Positions 34,965 to 42,993 of a stretch of DNA of 64,000 nucleotides are shown here, piece after piece. The position numbers were made by a program, and so were the translations under genes. The stretch is from contig CP107851.1 of NCBI GenBank assembly GCA_036013505.1, positions 7,984,001 to 8,048,000 on the forward strand. The letters are read 5' to 3'. The notes below the pieces were generated by a model. That model saw only the letters and a program-made list of their open reading frames with translations. It was not told where the DNA came from and made no database searches. This DNA comes from Streptomyces sp. NBC_00510 (GTDB lineage: Bacteria > Actinomycetota > Actinomycetes > Streptomycetales > Streptomycetaceae). Position 1 is the first letter of the stretch. Every line of letters starts with the position of its first letter.

Positions 34965-35003
34965 CGGAACCTTGTTCCGTTAACGATACGGAACGAGGTT
35001 CCG
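34965..35003. promoter_or_regulatory. TetR-type operator (double palindrome)
   Basis: CGGAACCTTGTTCCG (34965-34979) and CGGAACGAGGTTCCG (34989-35003) are inverted relative to each other with one mismatch and separated by TTAACGATA. Each half is itself nearly palindromic (GGAAC-nnn-GTTCC). This fits binding of one or two dimers of the adjacent regulator to control both divergent genes. Confidence 0.75.
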
Positions 35004-35036
35004 GTTGGCAAGGCCGGTCGTGGAAGGAGTGGCACG

Positions 35037-35627
35037 GTGGTGGACGGCGACAAGGGCACGGGGCGGGCGCCGCGGTCCAAGCGGGCCGACGCCCGGCGCA
35101 ACGAGGAGACCCTGCTCGAGGCGGCGGCCGCCGCCTTCGTCGCCTCGGGCGTGGAGGCGCCGGTGCGCGACATCGCCGCGAGGGCCGGCGTCGGAACGGG
35201 CACGATCTACCGCCACTTCCCCACCCGGGCGGATCTGATCATCGCCGTCTACCGGCACCAGGTCGACGCGTGCGCCGAGGCCGGACCCGCCCTGCTGGCG
35301 AGCAGCGCGACCCCGCACGCCGCGCTGGCGCGATGGATCGACCTGTTCGTCGACTTCCTGGTGACCAAGCACGGACTCGCCTCGGTGCTGCAGTCCGACA
35401 GCGCCGGCTTCGAGACGCTGCACGCCTCCTTCCTCGACCGCCTCGTGCCCGTGTGCGCCGGGCTGCTCGACGCCGCCGCCGCGTCCGGCGAGATCCGCTC
35501 CGACCTGGAGGCGTACGCGCTCATGCGCGGCGTCGGCAACCTCTGCATCGGCGCGGACAGCGATCCCCGCTACGACGCGCGACGCCTGGTCGGGCTCCTC
35601 GTCACCGGGCTGCGCCTGGCGGACTGA
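35037..35627 (+). CDS. TetR-family transcriptional regulator
   Basis: Repressor of 196 residues. The N-terminal HTH (about 20-65) reads RRNEETLLEAAAAAFVASG, then VRDIAARAGVGTGTIYRHFP, followed by a helical ligand-binding domain. The GTG is chosen because AAGGAG lies 7 nt upstream; a second GTG follows at once. It is divergent from an aldo/keto reductase and likely regulates that gene and itself through the operator at 34965-35003. The ligand is unknown. Its stop is 7 bp from the stop of the next, convergent gene. Confidence 0.91.
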   Translation: MVDGDKGTGRAPRSKRADARRNEETLLEAAAAAFVASGVEAPVRDIAARAGVGTGTIYRHFPTRADLIIAVYRHQVDACAEAGPALLASSATPHAALARWIDLFVDFLVTKHGLASVLQSDSAGFETLHASFLDRLVPVCAGLLDAAAASGEIRSDLEAYALMRGVGNLCIGADSDPRYDARRLVGLLVTGLRLAD

Positions 35628-35634
35628 CCCACCG

Positions 35635-36312
35635 TCAGGCGAGGCCGGCCCGGTACACCACCAGGGCGATCTGGACCCGGTTGTTCAGATCGAGCTTGGT
35701 GAGGATGTGGGACACATGTGCCTTCACCGTGGGGACGCTCATGTACAGCGACGCCGAGATCTCGGCGTTCGTCCTGCCCTGTGCCACGGCGAGCGCCACC
35801 TCCCGCTCCCGCTCCCCCAGGAGGCCGAGCAGCCGCTCCGCCTCGCCCCGGTCGTCGGGGCGCGCGGCGGTGCCCTCGTCACCGGCGGCGGTGACCGCGC
35901 CGATGAGCTGTTTGACGGCGGCCGGTGACAGGACCGGTTCGCCCGCCACGACGTTCCGCACCGCGGCGACGATCTGGGCCGGGGGCGTGTGCTTGAGGAC
36001 GTAGCCCGCCGCCCCGGCCCGCAACGCCTCCAGGACGTAGCCGTCCGTGGTGAACGTGGTCAGGATCAGCACCTCGGGCGGCCGGGGCCTGCGCCGCAGT
36101 GCGGCGGTGGCGCTCAGGCCGTCCATCCGCGGCATGCGGATGTCCATCAGGACGAGGTCGGGCCGGTGCGCGTCGACCAGCGGCAGGACCTCCGTACCGT
36201 CCGCCGCCTCGGCGACCACCTCGACGTCCTCCGCCCCGGCCAGCATCATGCGCAGGCCGGAGCGCACCAGCGGGTCGTCGTCCACGATCAGGACGCGGGT
36301 CACCTGGTCCAT
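35635..36312 (-). CDS. NarL/FixJ-family response regulator
   Basis: Response regulator of 225 residues. The receiver has VLIVDDDPLVR, phosphoacceptor Asp57 in LVLMDIRMPRMDG and Lys in YVLKHTPPAQI. The LuxR-type DNA-binding domain has GEREREVALAVAQG and YMSVPTVKAHVSHILTKLDL. The start overlaps the upstream kinase gene by 13 nt. Targets are unknown; the NodB gene divergent from the kinase is a candidate. Confidence 0.92.
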   Translation of the reverse strand: MDQVTRVLIVDDDPLVRSGLRMMLAGAEDVEVVAEAADGTEVLPLVDAHRPDLVLMDIRMPRMDGLSATAALRRRPRPPEVLILTTFTTDGYVLEALRAGAAGYVLKHTPPAQIVAAVRNVVAGEPVLSPAAVKQLIGAVTAAGDEGTAARPDDRGEAERLLGLLGEREREVALAVAQGRTNAEISASLYMSVPTVKAHVSHILTKLDLNNRVQIALVVYRAGLA

Positions 36313-37475
36313 GGCAGCCAGATCTCCAGGGCGAACTCGGTGGCGGTGAGGGTACGGCGCATGCTGCCGCCGGCCAGGACCGCCCTTTCGTTCATCCCGA
36401 CCAGGCCCTGGCCGGCGCCTTCGGGACGCGCGGTGCGTTCCCGCGGCACCGGGTTGCGGGCCGTGACGGTCAGCCCCTCGCGGGCCCCGCCCGTCAGCGA
36501 CAGCCGCAGCGGGCCGTCCGGCGCGTGCTTGCGGTGGTTGGTGAGGGCTTCCTGCAGGATGCGGTACACGGCCCGGCTCGTGGTGGGGTCCATGGTGGCC
36601 AGGTCCTCCGTGTCCCGGTGCACCTCGACGGTGGCGCCGGCCGCGCGCGACTCCTCGACCAGCCGGTCCATGTCGGCCACGGCGGGCTGCGGGGGCTCGG
36701 TGTGCGCGTTGACCGTGGGGGTGCGCAGGACGCGCAGCACGTCCTGGAGGTCCTCCAGGGCCTGTCCGGCGCTCTGCCGGATGACACCGGCCGCCTCGGC
36801 GACCTGGGCGGGCGACGCCGTGGGATGGAACTCCAGCGCCCCGGCGTGCACGCTGAGCAGGGTCAGCCGGTGGGCCAGCACGTCGTGCATCTCCCGGGCG
36901 ATCTCCTCCCGGGCGTGCTGCCGGGCCTGCTCGGCCCGCAGGTCCGCGTCCCGCTCCGCCCGCTCGGCCCTCTCCCGCACACCGGCCACGTACAGCCCCC
37001 AGCCGACGGCGCCGCCCACGAACGCCACGGCCGACACGGCCGTGGCGGAGATGAGGGGCCCGGAGTACGAGGCGCGCACGAACTGCGCCGGGACCGGCAG
37101 CAGGGCCACCACGGTGACCATGAGCGTGGTGCGCAGGGGGCGCGTGGCGGCCACGGTGAACAGCGCCACCAGCAACGGCACGACCACGGGCCACACGACC
37201 GACAGCGCCACCAGGACCAAGGCCAGCACGACCGGGTGACGCTTGCGCCAGAACAGTGCCGCGCAGGCCAGCAGCGGGATCAGCGCCGTCTGGGACGGCC
37301 GCCAGGAGATCGGCAGCAGCGAGGTGAGCAAGGCACCGCTGGACAGTTGCGGGTACACGTGCAGACCCGACTGCTGGACCCGCACGACGAAGAGCGTCAG
37401 CCCGGCGGCCGCGACCACCACGCCCGCGTCCACGACCCGCGGGTGCCCGAGCAGGGCCCGTCTCACATCGATCAC
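36300..37475 (-). CDS. Sensor histidine kinase (HisKA_3 type, multi-helix N-terminus)
   Basis: Membrane kinase of 391 residues. About 5-6 hydrophobic helices fill residues 15-165 with no large loop, so the sensor is embedded in the membrane, as in DesK-like kinases. Phosphoacceptor His197 lies in EIAREMHDVLAHRLT, the N-box is LQEALTNHRKHAPDG, and the G-box GAGQGLVGMNERA is reduced. The DNA between 37476 and the divergent deacetylase gene is AT-rich, with ATAC-caaa-GTAT at 37541-37552, which might be an operator. Confidence 0.9.
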   Translation of the reverse strand: MIDVRRALLGHPRVVDAGVVVAAAGLTLFVVRVQQSGLHVYPQLSSGALLTSLLPISWRPSQTALIPLLACAALFWRKRHPVVLALVLVALSVVWPVVVPLLVALFTVAATRPLRTTLMVTVVALLPVPAQFVRASYSGPLISATAVSAVAFVGGAVGWGLYVAGVRERAERAERDADLRAEQARQHAREEIAREMHDVLAHRLTLLSVHAGALEFHPTASPAQVAEAAGVIRQSAGQALEDLQDVLRVLRTPTVNAHTEPPQPAVADMDRLVEESRAAGATVEVHRDTEDLATMDPTTSRAVYRILQEALTNHRKHAPDGPLRLSLTGGAREGLTVTARNPVPRERTARPEGAGQGLVGMNERAVLAGGSMRRTLTATEFALEIWLPWTR

Positions 37476-37644
37476 GCACGCAACCGTAAACGCCGTTCCC
37501 GGTCCGGATCAAAACATACGGGCCCCCTTGATAGACTTCTATACCAAAGTATGGGGACGCCCGGTGCGCATCGTCCCTTCGGACGGAAAAGGCGTATACC
37601 CGCAGTCGAATTCCGGGTTTCCCGCGGTCCTTACCTTTGCGGCC

Positions 37645-38463
37645 ATGAATTCCAGGAAATTCTCCCGACGCCTCACCCGGGCCGGAGTTCCCGCCGCACC
37701 GCGGCCGGGGACCCGGGTCGCCGTCGTACTGGCCGCCGTCGCCTCCGTCGCCGTGATCAGCGGATGCAGCACCCTCCACGGAGTGACGTCACCGGCCGAC
37801 GCGCGCGCCGCCGCCCACCGCGCGGACCGGGCCGGCAGCCACCGCCCCGCCCCCGACTGCACCGTCGAGAAATGCGTGGCGCTCACCTTCGACGGAGGGC
37901 CCGGCGCCACCACGCCGGAACTGCTGGACATTCTCGCGGAGAAGAAGGTCCGCGCCACCTTCTTCGTCCAGGGGAAAGGCCACACCGACACCTATCCGCA
38001 GACCCTGCGGCGCATGGCGCGCGAAGGCCACGAAATAGGCAACCACACCTGGTCGCACAAGGTGCTCACGGAACTGGACGCGCGGCAGGTGAGCGACGAG
38101 CTGACCCCGGTCCAGAACGACGTCCGAAGGATCACCGGACACGCCCCCACCCTGATGCGCCCACCGCAGGGCCGCACCGACGACGACGTCTCGGCGGTCA
38201 TGCGCGAGCTGGGCCTGGCCCAGGTGCTGTGGAGCGTCACCGCGAAGGACTACGCCACGACCGACACCGCACTGATCACCCGGCGGGTCCTGGAACAGAC
38301 GCAGCGCGACGGGATCATCCTCCTCCACGACCGCTACCGGGGCACGGTCCCCGCCGTCCCCGGGATCGTCGACGCCCTGCGCCGCCAGGGCTACGTCCTC
38401 GTGACCGTCTCCGAGCTGATGGCTCCCGCCGTACCGCGCCCCGGCACGGTCTACCGGCCGTGA
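37645..38463 (+). CDS. Lipoprotein polysaccharide deacetylase (NodB / CE4), altered metal motif
   Basis: Predicted cell-surface carbohydrate esterase of 272 residues. Signal segment VAVVLAAVASVAVISGC ends in a lipobox at Cys44. The NodB barrel shows motif 1 as TFDGGPG with Asp83 but Gly84 where the usual second Asp (a metal ligand) stands. The other motifs are present: NHTWSH (His134, His138), RPPQG in place of RPPYG, and LLHD with His228. Two other metal-binding histidines are kept, so it may bind metal weakly or be inactive or differently specific. Family members remove N-acetyl groups from chitin, peptidoglycan or xylan. It is divergent from a two-component kinase. Confidence 0.83.
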   Translation: MNSRKFSRRLTRAGVPAAPRPGTRVAVVLAAVASVAVISGCSTLHGVTSPADARAAAHRADRAGSHRPAPDCTVEKCVALTFDGGPGATTPELLDILAEKKVRATFFVQGKGHTDTYPQTLRRMAREGHEIGNHTWSHKVLTELDARQVSDELTPVQNDVRRITGHAPTLMRPPQGRTDDDVSAVMRELGLAQVLWSVTAKDYATTDTALITRRVLEQTQRDGIILLHDRYRGTVPAVPGIVDALRRQGYVLVTVSELMAPAVPRPGTVYRP

Positions 38464-38560
38464 CGGTGGCCCCGGCGTCTGCGGCCCCCGGCCGGTCCCC
38501 TCGCCGACGACGGATCCGCGCCGTGCGGTGGCGCAGTCGCGTGCCGCGCCCCCCGGAGGG

Positions 38561-39235
38561 TCAGCGCTTGCGGCGGCTGCGGGCGGCGACGACGACGGCG
38601 GCGAGGCCGGTGACCGCGATGAAGCCCATCGCGACGAGGAAGGCCGGCGACGTCGGTGTCGCGGCGCGGCTGCCGGCGATGACGTAGGCCGCCGTGTTGG
38701 GCACGCTGCCCAGCGCCGTGGCCAGCAGGAAGGGCGCGAGGCGCATCCGCGAGACCGCCGCGCTGTAGTTGGCCGCCGCGAACGGCACCCCGGGGAAGAG
38801 CCGCATCGCCAGCATCGTGCGGAAGCCGTGCTCGCTGAGCTGGCGGTCCGCGGCGAGCAGCACCCGGCCGCGGAGCAGCGGGCGCAGCGCGTCCCGCCCG
38901 AGGAGGCGGCCGAGGACGAAGGCGAGGCCGGCGCCGAGCACCGTGCCGGCGAGGGCCGCGGGCAGTCCGGCCTGGGCACCGAAGAGCGCTCCCGCGCCGA
39001 TGTTGAGCAGGGGGCGCGGTACGAAGGCGAGGGCGCAGAGCCCGTAGCCCGCGGCGAAGAGCACCACGGCCGCGGCGCCGGTGAGTTGCGCGGGCCAGCC
39101 GTGCGCGAGCAGCCGCTGGGGCTCCCACACCAGCACCGAGGCCGCGGCCCCGGACAGGAGGACGACCAGCAGCGCCAGCCGGGCCCACGACGCCGGTCGC
39201 GAGCGCGGTCGGGAGAGGACGGTGACCTCGGACAT
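38561..39235 (-). CDS. TVP38/TMEM64 (VTT-domain) membrane protein
   Basis: Membrane protein of 224 residues with about 5-6 hydrophobic segments. The VTT/SNARE-associated region includes FVPRPLLNIGAGALFGAQAG, GTVLGAGLAFVLGRLLGRDAL and MRLFPGVPFAAANYSAAV, the last being a conserved DedA/TVP38 motif. Function in bacteria is unclear; relatives act in lipid flipping or membrane stability. It is distinct from the DedA protein encoded at 59876-60529. It is divergent from the DNA glycosylase gene with a 56-bp gap. Confidence 0.85.
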   Translation of the reverse strand: MSEVTVLSRPRSRPASWARLALLVVLLSGAAASVLVWEPQRLLAHGWPAQLTGAAAVVLFAAGYGLCALAFVPRPLLNIGAGALFGAQAGLPAALAGTVLGAGLAFVLGRLLGRDALRPLLRGRVLLAADRQLSEHGFRTMLAMRLFPGVPFAAANYSAAVSRMRLAPFLLATALGSVPNTAAYVIAGSRAATPTSPAFLVAMGFIAVTGLAAVVVAARSRRKR

Positions 39236-39291
39236 CCCGCGAGCCTAGCGGAGGAGGATGTCGCTCCGGTGCCGCCGCGTACCGTAGGGCC

Positions 39292-39999
39292 ATGGCCCCT
39301 CCCGCCCCGGTCCTGCCGGACAGCGCCCTCGCCGATCTCGTGCTGCCCCGGCTGACCTCGGCGTACGGTGCCGCCGCCGACCCGGTGCGGGCCGCCTCGG
39401 CGGCGGCGTACATGCGGGACGCGTTCCCGTTCCTCGGTATCGCCACGCCGGCCCGGCGTACCCTGTCCCGCGCCGTGCTCGCGGGCACGCCGCGCCCGGG
39501 CGAGGCCGACTGCACGGCCGTCGGCCTGCGTTGCTGGGCGCTCCCCGAACGGGAGTACCGCTACTTCGCCGTGGACTACCTGCGTCGTCACGTGGGGCGC
39601 TGCTCCTCGGACTTCCTCGGCACGGCCCGGCACCTGATCACGACGGAGCCGTGGTGGGACACCGTCGACCTGCTCGCCGCGCACGTCGTCGGACGGCTCG
39701 TGGCCGCCGACCCCGCCCTGGTGGACGTGATGGACGAGTGGATCGCCGGCGAGGACCTCTGGCTCGCCCGCACCGCGCTGCTGCACCAGTTGACGTACAA
39801 GGCGGACACCGACCCCGGCCGGCTGTTCCGCTACTGCCTGCGTCAGGCGGACCACCGGGACTTCTTCGTCCGCAAGGCGATCGGCTGGGCACTGCGCGAG
39901 TACGCCCGCACCGATCCCGGCGCCGTGCGGGCGTTCCTCGCGGAGGCGGGGGAGCGGCTGTCGCCGCTGTCGGTACGAGAGGCGGGGAAGCACCTGTGA
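39292..39999 (+). CDS. AlkD-type DNA alkylation repair glycosylase
   Basis: HEAT-repeat DNA glycosylase of 235 residues, close to the usual AlkD length, removing bulky or positively charged N3- and N7-alkyl purines. The motif WWDTVDLLAAH contains the Trp-Asp pair corresponding to the AlkD active site, and YMRDAFPFLGIATPARR and DFFVRKAIGWALREYA are conserved helices. Stop and next start overlap (GTGA), so the methyltransferase is co-translated. The window gives no evidence for an adaptive-response operon. Confidence 0.9.
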   Translation: MAPPAPVLPDSALADLVLPRLTSAYGAAADPVRAASAAAYMRDAFPFLGIATPARRTLSRAVLAGTPRPGEADCTAVGLRCWALPEREYRYFAVDYLRRHVGRCSSDFLGTARHLITTEPWWDTVDLLAAHVVGRLVAADPALVDVMDEWIAGEDLWLARTALLHQLTYKADTDPGRLFRYCLRQADHRDFFVRKAIGWALREYARTDPGAVRAFLAEAGERLSPLSVREAGKHL

Positions 40000-40643
40000 G
40001 CGGGACCGACGGACGCGGCCGGGTGCGCCGCAGCTACGACACCGTGGCCGAGGAGTACCGGGAGCGCATCGGGACCGAGTTGGCGTACAAGCCGCTGGAC
40101 CGGGCCCTGCTGGCGGCCCTCGCCGAGCAGAGCGCGGACGGCGCGCCCGTGGCGGACCTGGGGTGCGGCCCCGGCCACGTCACGGCGTGGCTCGCGGAGC
40201 GCGGGGCGCGGACCGTGGGCATCGACCTGTCGCCGGGAATGGTCGCGCTCGCCCGCCGCGAGCACCCCGGGGCCGAGTTCCGTGAGGGCGACTTGCTCCG
40301 CCTCCCTGCGGCGGACGGCGAGTTCGGGGCGCTGGTGGCGCTCTACGCGGTGGTCCACCTGACGCCCGGTGAACTGCGGGCGGCGTTCGGCGAGATGCGG
40401 CGCGTGCTGCGTCCGTCCGGGCGGGTGCTCGTGGCCTTCCACGTCGGGACGGAGATCCGGCACGTGACGCAGTGGTGGGGGCACGAGGTCGACGTCGACT
40501 TCCACTTCCACGACCCCGGGACGGTCACCGAGGCGCTGACCGACGCCGGGTTCGAGGTGGAGGCGCGGCTGGAGCGGGCCCCCTACCCGCAGGAGACGGA
40601 GACCCGGCGCGCCTACGTCCTCGCCCGCGTCAGCGGGGCGTGA
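39996..40643 (+). CDS. Class I SAM-dependent methyltransferase
   Basis: Methyltransferase of 215 residues. The N-terminal SYDTVAEEYRERI is typical of small-molecule methyltransferases, then ADLGCGPGHVTAWLAERGA binds SAM, GIDLSPGMVALAR is motif II, and MRRVLRPSGRVLVAFHVG is the motif IV region. The target is unknown. The GTG start overlaps the stop of the AlkD-like gene by 4 bp (GTGA), implying coupling; a joint DNA/RNA-damage role is speculative. Confidence 0.87.
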   Translation: MSGTDGRGRVRRSYDTVAEEYRERIGTELAYKPLDRALLAALAEQSADGAPVADLGCGPGHVTAWLAERGARTVGIDLSPGMVALARREHPGAEFREGDLLRLPAADGEFGALVALYAVVHLTPGELRAAFGEMRRVLRPSGRVLVAFHVGTEIRHVTQWWGHEVDVDFHFHDPGTVTEALTDAGFEVEARLERAPYPQETETRRAYVLARVSGA

Positions 40644-40701
40644 GGCGGCCCGCCGGAAAATAGTTCGACCGACGGCCGTGCCGTACCCGATCATCGACGG
40701 C

Positions 40702-40809
40702 ATGTCCCGGTACGCCTTCAGCGCAGATACGTCCGCAGTCGCGGACGCGCTGCAGGCTGCCCCGGCACAGGCTTTCTCGGCCAACGCGTTCGGCGGCGCC
40801 CGAACCTGA
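40702..40809 (+). CDS. Possible 35-codon peptide upstream of EF-Tu gene
   Basis: A short frame starting MSRYAFSADTSAVADALQ and ending FGGART lies in the 264-bp gap before the EF-Tu gene. An in-frame GTG at 40678 would add eight residues. Third positions are mostly G/C, though less than in neighbours. No clear ribosome site precedes either start. It may be a leader peptide, a gene remnant or chance. After it, CCGGAC-a-GTCCGG (40816-40828) is a perfect small palindrome in the leader of the EF-Tu gene. Confidence 0.22.
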   Translation: MSRYAFSADTSAVADALQAAPAQAFSANAFGGART

Positions 40810-40907
40810 CCCTTCCCGGACAGTCCGGCGGACCCCGCAGGGGGAGGGTCGGCACGGTCCAGGGGTCCCGCACGCGAGGCGATGAATCGACTTACCGAGG
40901 AAGCAAC

Positions 40908-42080
40908 ATGCCCAAGCAGGCGTACGTGCGCACCAAGCCGCACCTCAACATCGGGACCATGGGTCACGTCGACCACGGCAAGACCACGCTGACCGCCGCC
41001 ATCACGAAGGTGCTCAGCGCCCGCGGCTCCGCCGCGTTCGTGCCGTTCGACCGGATCGACAAGGCCCCGGAGGAGGCCGCGCGGGGGATCACGATCACCA
41101 TCGCGCACGTCGAGTACGAGACGGACACCCGGCACTACGCGCACGTCGACATGCCCGGTCACGCCGACTACGTGAAGAACATGATCACCGGCGCGGCCCA
41201 GCTCGACGGGGCGATCCTCGTCGTCTCCGCCCTCGACGGCGTCATGCCGCAGACCGCCGAGCACGTGCTGCTCGCCCGCCAGGTCGGCGTGGAGCACATC
41301 GTGGTGGCGCTCAACAAGGCCGACGCCGGCGACCCCGAACTCACCGACCTGGTCGAGCTGGAGGTGCGCGAGCTGCTGTCCGCCCAGGGGTACCCGGGCG
41401 ACACGCTGCCCGTCGTCCGGGTGTCGGGCCTGCGGGCGCTGGAGGGCGACCCGCGGTGGACGTCGGCGATCGAGGCGCTGCTCGACGCGGTCGACACCCA
41501 CGTGCCGATGCCGCACCGCTACACCGACGCGCCCTTCCTGCTGCCGGTGGAGAACGTGCTGACCATCACCGGACGCGGCACGGTCGTCACCGGCGCCGTG
41601 GAGCGGGGCACGGTGCGGGTCGGCGACCGCGTGGAGGTGCTCGGCGCGGAGACGGCGAGCGTGGTGACCGGTCTGGAGACCTTCGGCAAGCCGATGGACG
41701 AGGCCCAGGCCGGCGACAACGTGGCGCTGCTGCTGCGTGGTGTGGCACGGGACGTGGTCCGGCGGGGCCACGTGGTGGCCGCGCCTGGCAGTGTCACGCC
41801 GAGCCGCCGGTTCCGGGCGCGGGTCTACCTGCTGCCGGCCGCCGAGGGCGGGCGGCGCACCGGGATCGCCAGCGGCTACCGGCCGCAGTTCTACGTCCGC
41901 ACCGCCGACGTCGTCGGCGACGTGGACCTGGGCGAGGTGGGGGCGGCCCTGCCGGGGGCGACCGTCGAGATGACGGTCGAGCTGGGCCGGCCGGTGCCGC
42001 TGGAGCCGGGGCTCGGCTTCGCGATCCGTGAGGGTGGCCGCACCGTCGGCGCGGGCACCGTCACGGCGCTCGCCGAGTGA
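40908..42080 (+). CDS. tuf3: Divergent elongation factor Tu (Tuf3-like)
   Basis: Translation GTPase of 390 residues that delivers aminoacyl-tRNA to the ribosome. The GTP motifs are GHVDHGKT (G1), RGITITIAHVEYE (switch I), DMPGH in place of the usual DCPGH, and NKAD in place of NKCD. Domains 2 and 3 follow, with TITGRGTVVTGAVERG, GYRPQFYVRTADV and FAIREGGRTVGAG. It differs at many places from housekeeping EF-Tu, including the Gly in LGFAIREGG where E. coli has Arg. Streptomyces species often carry such a divergent third tuf gene, outside the str operon, as here. GAGGAAGC precedes the ATG. A terminator follows at once. Confidence 0.9.
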   Translation: MPKQAYVRTKPHLNIGTMGHVDHGKTTLTAAITKVLSARGSAAFVPFDRIDKAPEEAARGITITIAHVEYETDTRHYAHVDMPGHADYVKNMITGAAQLDGAILVVSALDGVMPQTAEHVLLARQVGVEHIVVALNKADAGDPELTDLVELEVRELLSAQGYPGDTLPVVRVSGLRALEGDPRWTSAIEALLDAVDTHVPMPHRYTDAPFLLPVENVLTITGRGTVVTGAVERGTVRVGDRVEVLGAETASVVTGLETFGKPMDEAQAGDNVALLLRGVARDVVRRGHVVAAPGSVTPSRRFRARVYLLPAAEGGRRTGIASGYRPQFYVRTADVVGDVDLGEVGAALPGATVEMTVELGRPVPLEPGLGFAIREGGRTVGAGTVTALAE

Positions 42081-42084
42081 GCGC

Positions 42085-42115
42085 GGGGGGCCGGGGGTTC
42101 CGCCCCCGGGCCCCC
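42085..42115 (+). terminator. G/C-rich terminator after the EF-Tu gene
   Basis: A run GGGGGGCCGGGGG followed by TTCC and the near-complementary CCCCCGGGCCCCC forms a very stable hairpin 5 bp after the stop codon. Confidence 0.7.
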
Positions 42116-42138
42116 TGGTGTGCTGGGACAATTGCGGA

Positions 42139-42993
42139 GTGGAGGACGACGGACGCATACCCGTGACCCAGGACGTGGACTTCGGCGCGGCCAGGCTGCT
42201 GCCGGACGTGGACCGGCCCGCGGGCTGGCTGCTCACGGTCGACGGGGCCCCTCAGTCGTACGTGGACCTGGACGATCCCACCTACCTGGAGTTCGAGTAC
42301 GCGCGGCGCCTCGCCCACGTGCTGGACGAGGCCGCGCCCGAGGGCGCGCCGCTGGACGTCGTCCACCTGGGCGGCGGCGCCCTGACGCTGCCCCGCTACA
42401 CCGCCGCGACGCGGCCCGGTTCGCGGCAGCGGGTCGTGGAGGCCGACCGGGCGCTCGCCGCGCTGGTCGCCGTCCGCCTCCCGCTCGGGCGCGGCGGCGA
42501 CGGCGTGGCGATCACGACGGACGACGCCCGTGCCTGGCTCGAGGCCGCCCCGGAGGCGTCGGCGGACGTCGTCGTGGCGGACGTCTTCGGCGGTTCGCGG
42601 GTGCCGGCGCACCTGACCTCGTACGAGTTCGTCACCGAGGCGGCCCGGGTGCTGCGTCCCGGCGGGGTGTACCTGGCGAATCTCGCCGACTCGGCGCCCT
42701 TCGACTTCCTGCGGCCGCAGATCGCGGGCCTGCGCGAGCTGTTCGGCCAGGTGTGCCTGATCGCCGAGCCCGGGGTGCTGCGGGGCCGCCGTTTCGGCAA
42801 CGCCGTGCTGGCCGCGAGCAGCGCCCCGCTGCCGGTGGACCGGATCGCGCGGCGTACCGCGTCCGACGTCTTCCCCGCCCGTGTGGTGGACGGCGACGCG
42901 CTGGAGGTGTTCGGACGGGGGGCGCGGCCGGTCTACGACAAGGACGCGGTGCCCTCGCCGATCCCGCCCGACGGTTCCTTCGGCGTCGGCTGA
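42139..42993 (+). CDS. Spermidine synthase-like methyltransferase-fold protein
   Basis: Rossmann-fold protein of 284 residues resembling spermidine synthase-like proteins of actinobacteria. LDVVHLGGGALTLPRYTA is the nucleotide or SAM loop, VVEADRALAALVAVRLPLG the next strand, VVVADVFGGSRVPAHLTSYEFV the acidic active-site loop, and VLRPGGVYLANLAD follows. True polyamine synthesis is not assured; many such proteins have unknown acceptors. Start choice is uncertain: GTG at 42139 or GTG at 42163. Its end overlaps that of the convergent transporter gene by 61 bp. Confidence 0.78.
   Translation: MEDDGRIPVTQDVDFGAARLLPDVDRPAGWLLTVDGAPQSYVDLDDPTYLEFEYARRLAHVLDEAAPEGAPLDVVHLGGGALTLPRYTAATRPGSRQRVVEADRALAALVAVRLPLGRGGDGVAITTDDARAWLEAAPEASADVVVADVFGGSRVPAHLTSYEFVTEAARVLRPGGVYLANLADSAPFDFLRPQIAGLRELFGQVCLIAEPGVLRGRRFGNAVLAASSAPLPVDRIARRTASDVFPARVVDGDALEVFGRGARPVYDKDAVPSPIPPDGSFGVG

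Noticed and set aside
36300..36312. Possible frameshift between kinase and response regulator
   Set aside because: The 13-nt overlap of start and stop is a normal translational coupling, and both proteins are complete.
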